A stretch of DNA of 64,000 nt from Confluentibacter flavum (lineage in GTDB: Bacteria; Bacteroidota; Bacteroidia; Flavobacteriales; Flavobacteriaceae): positions 62,001 to 126,000 of the forward strand of contig NZ_PJEO01000051.1 of NCBI RefSeq assembly GCF_002843175.1, given 5' to 3'. Position 1 is the stretch's first letter, and each line of letters begins with the position of its first letter. The notes below the pieces were generated by a model. That model saw only the letters and a program-made list of their open reading frames with translations, searched no databases and was not told the origin of the DNA. Below are positions 25,136-34,728 of the stretch, in pieces. The translations under genes were made by a program, and so were the position numbers.

Positions 25136-25789
25136 TCAAATTCGCAAATAATTAATGATGCCCATTAGTATGGCCAAAGCCAGTGCTTTAATATTTGTGG
25201 GTTTTAAGAAATAGCTGGCTTCATCCCAATTCGTCACAAATCCCAATTCAATAAGAACCGCAGGACAAAAATCAGACATGTCGCGTAATACTTGAAAATT
25301 GGAAAACTTCACACCACGTATTCCAAACCCCAATTTTTTGGAACTCTCATTCAGAATGGCTAAACTTATGGTAGTGGATGCTTTTAGATGGGCATTGTCC
25401 GAGTTATGTGCATAAACCTCCATGCCCTTGGAATTAACCAGGGAGGCATTGCAATGCAGGGACACAAACACATCGGCATATAAGGCTTTTGCCAATCGGC
25501 CTCTATCGGAGAGGGATATAAATGTATCACGATATCTGGTCATATACAATTCCAATTTTCCATTCAATACGATGTCATTAAGATTCAAAATGTTCCTGGC
25601 AACTGTCAAAACAATATCCTTTTCTTTTATGCCATGGATGCCTACAGCCCCGGAATCATGGCCACCATGTCCCACATCAATAATGATTCGTTTTTTTGGG
25701 TCAGGATTTTGACCAAAAACCAAGCACGTATTCAGCATGGCTAGAAGAAATACGACGTTTTTAAGGTTCCATTTTAAGTTTTTTTTCAT
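25136..25789 (-). CDS. N-acetylmuramoyl-L-alanine amidase (Amidase_3)
   Basis: A 217-residue secreted amidase with a signal peptide (about 1-26), D-V-G-H-G-G-H-D-S-G-A (zinc His), G-I-K-E-K-D (zinc Glu), S-L-H-C-N-A (zinc His) and the catalytic L-I-E-L-G-F near the C terminus. It cuts the peptide stem from peptidoglycan. Its place before the conjugation genes, on the opposite strand, suggests it opens the cell wall for the transfer apparatus, as other element-borne lysozymes and amidases do. Confidence 0.9.
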   Translation of the reverse strand: MKKNLKWNLKNVVFLLAMLNTCLVFGQNPDPKKRIIIDVGHGGHDSGAVGIHGIKEKDIVLTVARNILNLNDIVLNGKLELYMTRYRDTFISLSDRGRLAKALYADVFVSLHCNASLVNSKGMEVYAHNSDNAHLKASTTISLAILNESSKKLGFGIRGVKFSNFQVLRDMSDFCPAVLIELGFVTNWDEASYFLKPTNIKALALAILMGIINYLRI

Positions 25790-25966
25790 AATTCAGCGAT
25801 TTTTTAATGTTCAAAACCATACGGTTTAATGCCTTTTGTTTTCAATTGAAAACAATCTAAATCAAATATTATTTTTTAATTAAAATATTGATAATCAGTT
25901 GTTTAAATACAAATATATTGTAATTTTCATATATCGAAACCATTAAAAATTTAAACGTTTATTCTT

Positions 25967-26254
25967 ATGAAAAAATCAATCTATTTAAGCTTGCTTTTGG
26001 GCTTTGTTTCAACCGCTATGTTTGCTCAAATTGGGGGCATTGAAGATTCCGTAAATGATGTTTCGGACACGATACGGACCATTTTCCCCATCATCTTGGG
26101 GGTCATCTTTTTAATCGGCTTTCTATTTAATGCAGGCCATTTCTTTGGAGAAAATGCCGATTTAAAAAAGGGCATTACCCGGGTATTGGTATTCGTACTG
26201 ATTGCAGGGGCGGTAGTGGGCATCTTTACCTATCTGATAGGCATCGTCGTATAA
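25967..26254 (+). CDS. traE: TraE-like conjugation protein (DUF4134), VirB2-type
   Basis: A 95-residue protein with signal peptide (about 1-20) and two hydrophobic helices (about 40-62 and 70-93), the pilin-like topology of VirB2. It is the first gene of the transfer block on the plus strand. The 177 bases upstream are AT-rich, with no clear consensus promoter on the plus strand. Confidence 0.8.
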   Translation: MKKSIYLSLLLGFVSTAMFAQIGGIEDSVNDVSDTIRTIFPIILGVIFLIGFLFNAGHFFGENADLKKGITRVLVFVLIAGAVVGIFTYLIGIVV

Positions 26255-26280
26255 ATTTTTGGGAGCTATTCTAAGGAGCC

Positions 26281-26565
26281 ATGAAAAAGTACGAAGTATA
26301 TAAAAATATCAGAAAGCGAGCGATGATCATGGGTTTGCCCATATCATTGTTTGCCCTGATGGTGACGGCCATTATTGGCTCACTGCTGTTTATCATCTTT
26401 TCCTTCAGTGTTATGGTCATCATCGGGGTGTTTCTTTTCAATGCCATTTTATATATCGTATTGACACATGTTACCAAAAACCCATCCCTATGGCAATTAA
26501 AAAAAGTGTTTCCCAAAACCATTAGTAATAAAAGACAAAACCAATTGGATTATGAAGACTATTAA
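26281..26565 (+). CDS. traF: TraF-like conjugation protein (DUF4133), VirB3-type
   Basis: A 94-residue inner-membrane protein with two adjacent hydrophobic segments (about 18-42 and 44-62) and a basic start. Size and position before the VirB4-type ATPase correspond to VirB3/TraF. It overlaps the traG gene by 14 bases. Confidence 0.82.
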   Translation: MKKYEVYKNIRKRAMIMGLPISLFALMVTAIIGSLLFIIFSFSVMVIIGVFLFNAILYIVLTHVTKNPSLWQLKKVFPKTISNKRQNQLDYEDY

Positions 26566-28954
26566 CCTTGCTGCATACCATCCCATCTTGGATATCCAAA
26601 ACCACATGGTATTTGCAAATAATGGCAATGTACTATTGTGTTACAGTGTTGATGTACCGGAAATATTTTCGTTATCAGAGTCAGACTTTGAGGATATCCA
26701 TGGTGCATGGTTTCAAGGGTTTAAATCCTTGCCGATTGGTACCATCGTCCATAAACAGGATATTTATCGGAAGACATTATATGATGCCCAGAACATTCCA
26801 AACCACAGCTTTTTGGAACGGGCGACCTACGACTACTTTAAGGGAAGGGAATATCTTGAACATCGGTGTTATCTATTTTTTATAATGCCCTATAACAAAG
26901 CACTGAACACTTCAAAGTTTATCAATCCGTTTCGTGCGATTGCGAAAGGGATCCATAGACAAATGGACCATAAACTTCAAGAGTTTAGCACGGCCGTTCA
27001 TGATGCAGTGTCCTTTATCAACAATAGCAGGAAAGTGTCCCTCATGCCATTGAACCAAAACGAGATCATAAATCTAACGGGCACCTATTTCAATGGATTT
27101 AATGAAGGCTTCGATACCGATATTCAGCTTAAGAAATCCGATATCGAAATTGGGGATAACCATTTTGATGTATTGGCAATCAATAGTGAACTTTGTTTTG
27201 GCGAGGTGGCCCAGAGCAGTAAGACCAATGATAGGTTTACCTCCGATGATTTTGTGTTCCATCAAGGATTTATGGATGGTTTAGGCCTTAATCTCAATGA
27301 AAACCACATCGTAAACCAGATCATCTATTTGGATGACAAGCACAAATGGCGGAAACTGCTGGAGAAGAAAATAGAGGAACTCAATAAAAGTTCCAATTTC
27401 GGTACACAAAATAAAGTCATCCTAAAAAAGATCGAGGACATTGTTGATATGATTAATTCTGATGATTCGTCCCGGATCATCAGGGGACACTTCAACATCG
27501 TATTTTGGGGTAGGGAAGTCCAAGACGTGTCACGAATCGCGTCCAAGATAAAGGCAGAGTTCAAGGAACTGGACATCGTTCCCTATTATCCCAACGGCGA
27601 GGAACGGAAACATTACTTCTTGAACTCGTATTGTTGTTTTGCTTCCAATTTCTCCAATGACGATCTGTATGTTACCGATTTAAAGCATGCCTTATGTTTA
27701 TATATCAACAACACCAATTATAAGTCGGATTCACAGGGAATTATCTTCAATGATAGACAGCATAATGTGCCTATTCTTAAGGATGTTTGGGACGAGAAAA
27801 AGAAACGCATCAAGGCCCGGAATTTTGCCATTTTTGCTCCAACAGGGGAAGGGAAGTCCTTTTTGGCCAATAACATCCTAAGACAGTATTTTGAAAGTGG
27901 TGTGCGTTTGGTCATTATCGATCTGGGTGGTTCCTATTCCAAATTTGCGAAACTGTATCCAAAAGACCATATCATACTTAGATACGAGCAAGGTAAAAAC
28001 CTGGGCATTAATCCGTTTTATATTTCAACGGATGCAGATCTGACACCGGAGCGTTTAGAAGATTTGGCCATGTTCCTTTTAGAACTTTTGGCATCCGGAA
28101 AGGAAGCCAAAAAAGCTGAGGAGGTAGCCATGAAAAAGGTATTGTTGCATTATTATGCTTCAATTAGAAGCAATCATTCCTTGGAATCATTGTACCAATT
28201 TGTAGATACAAATAAAGATACATTGGTCAACAGTCTTAATATCAGTGACACGCATTTCAGTGTCTATGATTTTTTGCACATCCTCTCTGAATATGTCGGT
28301 TCGGGATTATATAGTTTTCTGTTTAGCATTAGTGAAGACCAAACCTACAAGATCGAGGACAAGAGGCTCATTGTCTTTGAGCTTGATGAAGTTAAGGACA
28401 ATAAGGAAATCCTTTCGGTCATGTTGAAGCTTATTAAATCGGCCATCCAACGGACCATATGGAGGAACAAGGCTGAAAAGGGCATCATTCTGTTTGATGA
28501 GTTTGCCAAGCAACTGAAGTTTGGGAACGTATTGGAAAGTGTTGAATTCTATTATCAGGCCATCAGGAAACAGAACGGTGCCATTGGGATCATCCTACAA
28601 TCCATTAACCAATTGCCCAACAATTCCACTTCTGCCAGTATTCTGGAGAACACTCAGGTTATATATAGCCTTCGTAACGAGAAAGGTTACGAAGAATTAA
28701 AAAACAGACTTAGTCTGTCCAGCCATGACCTGAACCAGTTAAAATCGATCAGGAACCAGCTGTCGGGGACTCAAAAGTATACCGAAATATTCATCAAGAT
28801 CGGTAAGGAAAGCAACATCTTCAGGTTGGAAGTCCCGAAGGAAGTGTATGCCGCCTATCTCACGGATGGCGCAGAGAACGAAGCCATAATGACCATATAC
28901 AATAGGACACAAGATATGGAACAGGCCATAAAAGAATTTATCAAGCAGCCTTAG
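26552..28954 (+). CDS. traG: TraG conjugation ATPase (VirB4 family)
   Basis: An 800-residue ATPase that powers pilus assembly and transfer. Walker A A-P-T-G-E-G-K-S-F lies near 428-436, Walker B G-I-I-L-F-D-E-F-A near 645-653, and the C-terminal region has the S-I-N-Q-L-P motif. N-terminal residues 1-400 are the VirB4-type membrane-contact domain. Length is typical of Bacteroidota TraG. It is the largest transfer gene and appears intact. Confidence 0.93.
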   Translation: MKTINLAAYHPILDIQNHMVFANNGNVLLCYSVDVPEIFSLSESDFEDIHGAWFQGFKSLPIGTIVHKQDIYRKTLYDAQNIPNHSFLERATYDYFKGREYLEHRCYLFFIMPYNKALNTSKFINPFRAIAKGIHRQMDHKLQEFSTAVHDAVSFINNSRKVSLMPLNQNEIINLTGTYFNGFNEGFDTDIQLKKSDIEIGDNHFDVLAINSELCFGEVAQSSKTNDRFTSDDFVFHQGFMDGLGLNLNENHIVNQIIYLDDKHKWRKLLEKKIEELNKSSNFGTQNKVILKKIEDIVDMINSDDSSRIIRGHFNIVFWGREVQDVSRIASKIKAEFKELDIVPYYPNGEERKHYFLNSYCCFASNFSNDDLYVTDLKHALCLYINNTNYKSDSQGIIFNDRQHNVPILKDVWDEKKKRIKARNFAIFAPTGEGKSFLANNILRQYFESGVRLVIIDLGGSYSKFAKLYPKDHIILRYEQGKNLGINPFYISTDADLTPERLEDLAMFLLELLASGKEAKKAEEVAMKKVLLHYYASIRSNHSLESLYQFVDTNKDTLVNSLNISDTHFSVYDFLHILSEYVGSGLYSFLFSISEDQTYKIEDKRLIVFELDEVKDNKEILSVMLKLIKSAIQRTIWRNKAEKGIILFDEFAKQLKFGNVLESVEFYYQAIRKQNGAIGIILQSINQLPNNSTSASILENTQVIYSLRNEKGYEELKNRLSLSSHDLNQLKSIRNQLSGTQKYTEIFIKIGKESNIFRLEVPKEVYAAYLTDGAENEAIMTIYNRTQDMEQAIKEFIKQP

Positions 28955-28992
28955 ACTGCATTAATTAATAATAACCATTAAAAAGAAAACAA

Positions 28993-29583
28993 ATGAAAAA
29001 TGTACTTAAGAAAACAATTGCAGGTGCAGCATGGCTGTTACTGCTGAGTATATCGGGCACCAATGCCAATGCGCAAGGTATGCCGGTTTATGACAACACC
29101 AACTTTATAAGCCTTGCCAAATCCTTGGTGGAATCCGCAAAGCAAACTTCAGAACTTTTGAAAACCGTTGAGTTTTTAAAACAGCAGAAGGAGCGTATTG
29201 AAAAAGTAAGCAACATTGTCAAACAATTGAACGCTGTCAAGAAACTGACCCGAAACAATCAAAGGCTTTTTGATATGGTACAGAATGATCTACGGGAGCT
29301 ATTGAACTCGCCCTATATCAAGCCAGGGGAGGTCAATAGGATATCCGAATCCTTTAATGCCATTATAGAACAAGCTTTGGATGATCTGGACTTTGTAAGT
29401 CAGTTACTATCCAATAATACCCTAAATATGACCGATGCGGAGCGTGCTCAATTTTTAAACCAAAAGGAATTGGAGTCCAGGGAAATGGTCGCGGAAATTG
29501 AGGCTAAGACCAGGCGTTATAGAGAGATCATCGCATTTAGGAACATGCAGGACAAGATCAATAACCGAACTGTCAATTATTAG
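28993..29583 (+). CDS. traI: TraI-like conjugation protein (DUF4141), VirB5-type
   Basis: A 196-residue exported protein with signal peptide (about 1-27, ending A-N-A-Q) and long helical or coiled-coil stretches rich in Lys, Glu and Gln, as in VirB5-like minor pilin proteins. It follows traG after 38 bases and precedes traJ by 2 bases. Confidence 0.82.
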   Translation: MKNVLKKTIAGAAWLLLLSISGTNANAQGMPVYDNTNFISLAKSLVESAKQTSELLKTVEFLKQQKERIEKVSNIVKQLNAVKKLTRNNQRLFDMVQNDLRELLNSPYIKPGEVNRISESFNAIIEQALDDLDFVSQLLSNNTLNMTDAERAQFLNQKELESREMVAEIEAKTRRYREIIAFRNMQDKINNRTVNY

Positions 29584-29585
29584 GG

Positions 29586-30416
29586 ATGTCCATAGGATTG
29601 GAATATGTGGATGCAGTCTTTACCACGATAAAGAACAGTGATTTCGCCCAGTATACCATTACGGGGATGAAAACCTTGGCGATTTTGTTCTTTTTGGTCA
29701 ATATCCTTAAGAAATACAACGAAGGTGTAGCCAATAACGACGGCTATACCTGGGGATTGACACCGACGGAACTTGCCAAGAATTTTGCGGTGGTCATTCT
29801 GGTCATTTTCTCCACACAGGTATTGAACGTTTTTGATGCCATATTAGTGGCCATCGAGACCCAATATCGGGATACGGCTCCGGCACTCCTCCCGTTACAG
29901 ATGCAGGATATCGATATTGAACAGGATGTGGGTGCTTTGGAAGCCGCCAAAAAAGCCATGGCATTGCTGTATGAGGCCTTAGTCACTCCGTTGTTCGGGC
30001 TGAAGGTCATCGCTTTTATATTGGGCCTCTTTTTGTGGCTGCTGGATATTTTTATCTATCCTCTGTTCTTAGCTGAACGCTATTTTCTGTTAGGGATCAT
30101 GCAAGCCTTTTTTCCATTGGTCATCAGTCTAGCGGTCTTTGAAAAGTTCAGGGGCCTGGCCTATAATTTCTTTAAGCTATATGCCGGGGTCTATATGTTG
30201 GTACCCGCCTTTTTTCTGGTCAATGTATTTGTAAACAATCTCTATACAGAGGTCAATACCAACTTTTGGTCCACCTTGTTTGGAACGGATTGGGGCAGTC
30301 AAGTGTTCGCCCCTGTTATTCAACTGGGATCCATAGGCTTTATAGTCCTATTGAAATTCAAACTATATAGAAAGGCGACCACTTTTACTTTAAAACTCTT
30401 TTCCAGTGGTGACTAA
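29586..30416 (+). CDS. traJ: TraJ conjugation protein, VirB6-type membrane channel
   Basis: A 276-residue polytopic membrane protein with about six hydrophobic segments (near 25-45, 70-90, 135-160, 165-185, 195-220 and 240-262). This is the VirB6-like inner-membrane component through which substrate passes. It is continuous with traI and traK in the block. Confidence 0.88.
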   Translation: MSIGLEYVDAVFTTIKNSDFAQYTITGMKTLAILFFLVNILKKYNEGVANNDGYTWGLTPTELAKNFAVVILVIFSTQVLNVFDAILVAIETQYRDTAPALLPLQMQDIDIEQDVGALEAAKKAMALLYEALVTPLFGLKVIAFILGLFLWLLDIFIYPLFLAERYFLLGIMQAFFPLVISLAVFEKFRGLAYNFFKLYAGVYMLVPAFFLVNVFVNNLYTEVNTNFWSTLFGTDWGSQVFAPVIQLGSIGFIVLLKFKLYRKATTFTLKLFSSGD

Positions 30417-30471
30417 GGCCCTTTCAAATGACCCAATAATTGGGATTTAAAAATAAAATCGATTAGCACAA

Positions 30472-31098
30472 ATGAAAACAAAAACTCCATATATGAATAT
30501 CTATAATGTTCTAAAATTAAACCGCTTTGTGGTATTGGCCGTTGTCATAGGGGCAGTCATGATCTGCATCATTTCCGTATGGTCTGTAATGGCATTACAT
30601 AAAGAGACCATAAACAGTGCCTTTGTGGTGAATACGGACGGAAGCGTGATTCCTTTAAAACTTGTCAAACAAAAGGAAAACATAGAAGTGGAAGCCTTGG
30701 CGCATTTGGAGCTGTTCCATACCTATTTCTATAATATTGATGCCAGTAACTATGAAAAGCACCTAGAAAAGGCGCTTTGGTTGGGAAATGGTACTATAGA
30801 TGCCCTCTACAGACAGAAGAAAGCGGACGGTGTCTATAACCGGTTACTTCAGTATTCCTTGGTTCAAAAAGTAGTCTCCATTAAAACCATTTTAGACATT
30901 AATAAGGAACCTTATAGGTTTGAGACCCTGACCATATTTGAAGTCAATCGAGGGACCATTACCGATGCCTATGAACTAAAAACCTCTGGAGACCTGATAC
31001 ATGTGGATAGAAACTTTCCAAATAATACCCATGGCTTGTTGATTACCAACTTTTTTGAAAATAGCCTACGGAAATTGGAGAACCTTAAAAACCAATAA
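30472..31098 (+). CDS. traK: TraK conjugation protein, VirB8-type
   Basis: A 208-residue bitopic protein with one N-terminal membrane helix (about 20-44) and a periplasmic domain containing the H-x-F-Y-N/F motif (E-L-F-H-T-Y-F-Y-N-I-D). TraK is the VirB8-like assembly factor of Bacteroidota elements. The usual small traL gene between traK and traM is absent; only 27 bases separate them. Confidence 0.9.
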   Translation: MKTKTPYMNIYNVLKLNRFVVLAVVIGAVMICIISVWSVMALHKETINSAFVVNTDGSVIPLKLVKQKENIEVEALAHLELFHTYFYNIDASNYEKHLEKALWLGNGTIDALYRQKKADGVYNRLLQYSLVQKVVSIKTILDINKEPYRFETLTIFEVNRGTITDAYELKTSGDLIHVDRNFPNNTHGLLITNFFENSLRKLENLKNQ

Positions 31099-31125
31099 TA
31101 GGATTAGCTTATAGATCTAAATATT

Positions 31126-32052
31126 ATGAAAATTGAAAAGAACAAAATCGTATTTGCTGCCACACTATTGTGTGTTGTACTCTTTATTGTGGCATATGCT
31201 ATGCTCATTATGGGCAGTGATGATAACCCCTCAATTGAGAACAATCAAATTCCGTTACCTAAATTGGAAGAAGGACAAAAAACCTATGAATCGAAGCTAG
31301 ATGCCCTGAACGATTTAAAGGAAGTCAGGCAGACCAATGCCCCGAGCATCTATGATGACCGGTTATTGGATTCCACCGGAGTCTATGACCCAGATTTGAT
31401 GGACCAGGAAAAGATGAGAATGATCGATAGTATCTATAACGAAGGCCGTATTCAGTATTCGGAGAATACCTTGAAAAATAATATTGCTGAAGTTCCAATT
31501 GAAGACTTCAAACCCCAAGCGGATACTATAGTTCTAAACATGAAAGCTGTCACTTCCACCAAGGAATTGGGATTGGAACATCAACTCTTTTTTGCTTCGA
31601 ATCCTAAAGCAAGCTACATAGATAAATTCCAGAATTCGGATCCATCCATTTCCGTTATCGTGGATGGCACTCAAACGGTGAAGGCCAATTATAGATTGAG
31701 CATGCGTTTAATGGAAGATGCCATTATTAATGGCATCAATATACCTAGAAATACACCCATTTATGGATTTGTGAGCTTTCGTCCAAACCGAACCATCATA
31801 AACATTGAAAACATTAACCATCAACCAGTAAAACTGAAAGCCTTTGACTTGCAGGATGGCAGTGAGGGCATTTATATAGAGAACAGTTTCAGGGAGGATG
31901 CCACTAGGGAAGTCGTGGATGATGTTGTTCAGGATATAAACATTGCAGGAATTCCTCAAGTTGGAGGGGTTAAGAAACTTTTTCAGCGTGATAACAGAAC
32001 TATTAAGGTGACTGTATTAAACAATTATCAATTAATCTTAAAAGCCCAATAA
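31126..32052 (+). CDS. traM: TraM conjugation protein, VirB10-type
   Basis: A 308-residue protein with one membrane helix (about 8-30), a proline/acidic linker and a C-terminal domain (about 165-308) containing I-N-G-I-N-I-P-R-N-T-P-I-Y-G, the TraM/VirB10-like signature. It spans the envelope to link inner and outer membrane parts of the transfer channel. The next gene, traN, is 21 bases downstream. Confidence 0.9.
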   Translation: MKIEKNKIVFAATLLCVVLFIVAYAMLIMGSDDNPSIENNQIPLPKLEEGQKTYESKLDALNDLKEVRQTNAPSIYDDRLLDSTGVYDPDLMDQEKMRMIDSIYNEGRIQYSENTLKNNIAEVPIEDFKPQADTIVLNMKAVTSTKELGLEHQLFFASNPKASYIDKFQNSDPSISVIVDGTQTVKANYRLSMRLMEDAIINGINIPRNTPIYGFVSFRPNRTIINIENINHQPVKLKAFDLQDGSEGIYIENSFREDATREVVDDVVQDINIAGIPQVGGVKKLFQRDNRTIKVTVLNNYQLILKAQ

Positions 32053-32073
32053 AGGGCAAAAACACATTTAATC

Positions 32074-32862
32074 ATGAAAACAATTATTACATACCTTATA
32101 TTGATTTTATCTATTGTGATGCATTCACAACAACCATTGGACACCATCTATGCCAATGACCATATGAACGTCGCCCTATTTTTTCCTAAGCCAATACGTC
32201 AAGGGATAACAGGGGCGGATAACTTTGCCTTCACTTACAATAGGGATAATGAACAGTATTTTGGATTGTTGCAAGCCACACCGGGTGATGCAAGCAATCT
32301 ACTGACGATTACCAAAGACGGAAATGTGTACGCCTACATTTTAAAATACGAAAAGACATTAACCAAGCTGAATTATTTTATAAATGAGGAAGAATGTATG
32401 GGGAATGAGAAACCTGAAGAGGTTGGATCCCTAATTGCAATGGATACCCTAAAAAACAACAAAGAAAAATCCATTTATAAAAGGTTTTCAGAATATCTAT
32501 TGAAGACAAAACATTATCCTGTTGCCACAAAAAGAGAAAATGGCATGGTCTTAAAATTGTTGAAAATGGTTTATGATAAAAATGAGGTATATTTCGCTAT
32601 GGAAGTAAAAAACAATTCTGGAATCGATTTTGAATTGGATTATTTAAATATTCACGTAGTTACTGAAAATAATGGACGAAAAACATCTTACCAGAGATTA
32701 AAGCAAAACATTATTTATAAGTATAAAGTACCTAGTATTATTTTAAACCGAGGATCATTTAAATTTGTTTTTGTGGTTCCTAAATTTGTATTAGGAAAGG
32801 ACGAAAAGTTGAATATGGAAATGGGGGAATTGCATGGGAACAGAAAAATATCACTAATGTGA
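32074..32862 (+). CDS. traN: TraN conjugation protein (DUF4138), VirB9-type
   Basis: A 262-residue exported protein: signal peptide (about 1-18) and beta-rich DUF4138 domain with G-N-V-Y-A-Y-I-L-K-Y and F-A-M-E-V-K-N-N-S-G patterns typical for VirB9-like outer-membrane partners. It is the last transfer gene present; a strong terminator follows 22 bases later, so traO, traP and traQ are missing from this operon. Confidence 0.85.
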   Translation: MKTIITYLILILSIVMHSQQPLDTIYANDHMNVALFFPKPIRQGITGADNFAFTYNRDNEQYFGLLQATPGDASNLLTITKDGNVYAYILKYEKTLTKLNYFINEEECMGNEKPEEVGSLIAMDTLKNNKEKSIYKRFSEYLLKTKHYPVATKRENGMVLKLLKMVYDKNEVYFAMEVKNNSGIDFELDYLNIHVVTENNGRKTSYQRLKQNIIYKYKVPSIILNRGSFKFVFVVPKFVLGKDEKLNMEMGELHGNRKISLM

Positions 32863-32884
32863 TATGGGAAACATACAATTATTT

Positions 32885-32910
32885 AAAACACCTATTTCAG
32901 GTGTTTTTTT
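32885..32910 (+). terminator. Rho-independent terminator of the tra operon
   Basis: AAAACACCT (32885-32893), loop ATTTC, AGGTGTTTT (32899-32907) and continuing T residues give a perfect 9-bp stem with U-tract. Confidence 0.9.
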
Positions 32911-32931
32911 ATGGCTAATTATTGACAACTT

Positions 32932-32961
32932 TTGAATTGAATGTGTAAATTAATACCTTTG
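32932..32961 (+). promoter_or_regulatory. Consensus promoter with no gene downstream
   Basis: TTG at 32932-32934, 19-base spacer, TACCTTTG at 32954-32961 match the Bacteroidota consensus. Transcription would start near 32968, but no frame longer than a few codons follows before the convergent AraC gene. Confidence 0.6.
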
Positions 32962-33224
32962 TGATAGACGGAAATTGACAAGAATTACTTGGTATAATTT
33001 TTAAGTTCACAAATAGTCAACATAAGGTATAGAATTCCACACAGGTACTGTAAACACTTGGCTCAAGATATTAGGTTTGAATCCAGTCGGTTCTTCATCA
33101 AAACTATTATTTTATCGCTATCGTATTCCCATTCATGATGACAACGAATTATTCGGACGTTTGATATGAAATTAAATGACCAAAAAATAATATTTTTTTG
33201 AGTAGAAATAGAGTTGTTTTTTTT
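32962..33224. other. Intergenic region without recognisable gene
   Basis: The 263 bases after the orphan promoter contain no credible ORF. A GGTTTGAATCC string near 33073 recalls a tRNA T-loop but cannot fold into a tRNA arm. It may be a small RNA or the scar of a deleted gene such as traO. Confidence 0.35.
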
Positions 33225-34421
33225 TCAAGCATATGGCATGAATTCAAACTCCTCAATCTGTTTTTTCCATATTAAATATTCTTCTGGCTCCCGTCCAGTT
33301 TGTTCCTTAAAAGCATTCACAAAGGTTGTGTAATTCGTAAACCCTACTTTTAAGGATAAACTCTCTAAATTTGAAAATTCAAAATCGTTATCTTCTATAA
33401 GTTTTTTGGCATCATTTGCCATACAACTTACTTTATATTCTTCAAATGACATAACTGAATGGTATTTAAAAATATAATGTAAATGGCTAGTTGGCAGGTC
33501 AACAAAATTCGCAAAATTATGAATGGATACGTTGGTATTTCTGAAAGGGTTGGTTTGGTGTATAAAATCTTCTAAAGTAATGATTTGAGATAGCACTCTT
33601 TTTTTCATGCCACATTTCAAAATTTCTTTTTGAAAATTTGAAATAGTAGACTCGTCATAAATCCATGCCCTATCATTTATCGGGATTACTTCTTGATCTT
33701 TTATCTTACGCTTCTTAAATCTAGGATATCCATATAAAATTTCAGGAGTAATTAAAATTTTTCCATAAATTAAAAGCCATGGAACAACAGCCATAATTGA
33801 AAACCTATAAGCTTGAAGTGGTTCATTAGATATTTTTTCAACGCCGATAGAATATATTATCCTGAAAAACATTAACGATGACATAATAAAGATAAAATAC
33901 GTCCAGTTTTTTATCAAACTATCATGCCTGGGATCCACAAAATCCTTTCGGGGCTGTTTCCATAAGTTTTTATTAAGTATTTTATAGGAAAGGATTATAT
34001 AAAGAATAAAGAACATCACTATAGTTACAAAGCGCATATCCTCAATCAATTGATATTCCAAGATATGGAGATATTCTTGTAGCAAATTTAAAGCTAAAAT
34101 TAGGCAGGGATAAATAAAATGGATCAAATCTTCTTTTTGGAATCTTCTGTAATCCATAACTAATGACTTGAAGTATAAAAACAGACAAGGTACTATTAGA
34201 AGGAATATTGGATTAATGAATTTTGGATTGAACGTGAGACCATTGCCTGATTCATCTGTAAAACCTAATAGAATATTTCGAATGGAACACAACACAAATA
34301 TCGCCACCAAATAAGCATTAATCAACTTGTTGGAGCTATAGGAGAATAACATTAGGTACATAACAAACAAACCTAAAACTCCAGCCCAAATCAAGGTTGA
34401 ATTTATAATAAATTGGGGCAT
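33225..34421 (-). CDS. AraC-family regulator with membrane-embedded N terminus
   Basis: A 398-residue regulator (ATG 34421; an in-frame ATG at 34469 would add 16 residues). The first 230 residues hold about seven hydrophobic helices, the next 60 are a cytosolic linker, and the last 100 form an AraC double HTH (S-L-K-V-G-F-T-N-Y-T-T-F-V-N-A-F-K-E-Q-T-G). Such membrane-bound AraC regulators are frequent in Bacteroidota and respond to unknown envelope signals. It is convergent with the tra block, inside the presumed element boundary. Confidence 0.88.
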   Translation of the reverse strand: MPQFIINSTLIWAGVLGLFVMYLMLFSYSSNKLINAYLVAIFVLCSIRNILLGFTDESGNGLTFNPKFINPIFLLIVPCLFLYFKSLVMDYRRFQKEDLIHFIYPCLILALNLLQEYLHILEYQLIEDMRFVTIVMFFILYIILSYKILNKNLWKQPRKDFVDPRHDSLIKNWTYFIFIMSSLMFFRIIYSIGVEKISNEPLQAYRFSIMAVVPWLLIYGKILITPEILYGYPRFKKRKIKDQEVIPINDRAWIYDESTISNFQKEILKCGMKKRVLSQIITLEDFIHQTNPFRNTNVSIHNFANFVDLPTSHLHYIFKYHSVMSFEEYKVSCMANDAKKLIEDNDFEFSNLESLSLKVGFTNYTTFVNAFKEQTGREPEEYLIWKKQIEEFEFMPYA

Positions 34422-34646
34422 ACTACTTATCTTTAGGAAGAAAGTAAAAATACTAAAAAGACTTAACAAAGAAGTGTTGAATTTTCAAAATAAAGTTCAG
34501 GTGTTGGGAAATTATCATTAGTTTGTCTTTTTAGGTTTACCTATCTAGAAACTAAAGTTATGTCAAGGAATCCAGTAAATAATTTTATTTAATACCAAAT
34601 ATGGTCAATTAGATTCAATTAGTATGAGTACCTATAAAATAATGAA

Positions 34647-34667
34647 ATGTTGTACCTATGTTGTACC
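34647..34667. repeat. Tandem ATGTTGTACC repeats near the tRNA 3' end
   Basis: ATGTTGTACC occurs twice with an 11-base period (34647-34656, 34658-34667), 62 bases beyond the 3' end of tRNA-Met. Short direct repeats at a tRNA-proximal site are the usual form of integrase arm-type binding sites. No integrase gene is in the window. Confidence 0.4.
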
Positions 34668-34687
34668 CAAGCTATTTTTTAGGCATA

Positions 34688-34714
34688 AAAAAAAGGCTTC
34701 AATCTCTCGAAACC
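34688..34714 (-). terminator. Probable terminator of the tRNA-Met transcript
   Basis: On the minus strand, AAGG and CCTT flank a short loop region and are followed by eight T residues (complement of the A-run at 34687-34695). The stem is short, so this is a weak call. Confidence 0.4.
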
Positions 34715-34728
34715 CTTGTTATTACTAG

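Larger units (their letters stand above)
20644..34728. mobile_element. Integrative conjugative element segment (CTnDOT-like), incomplete
   Basis: rteC, an excisionase-like HTH gene, a DnaC-like ATPase, hipBA, an amidase and a traE-F-G-I-J-K-M-N block form a typical Bacteroidota ICE module, ending at the 3' side of a tRNA-Met gene. No integrase, relaxase, VirD4-type coupling protein, oriT or traO-Q was found. The left boundary is not defined: the SusCD/peptide locus (8.5-20.5 kb) may be cargo of the same element. The right boundary at the tRNA is inference. Confidence 0.55.

Noticed and set aside
33060-33110. tRNA-like string GGTTTGAATCC
   Set aside because: Flanking bases cannot form a T-stem or acceptor stem, so no tRNA is supported.
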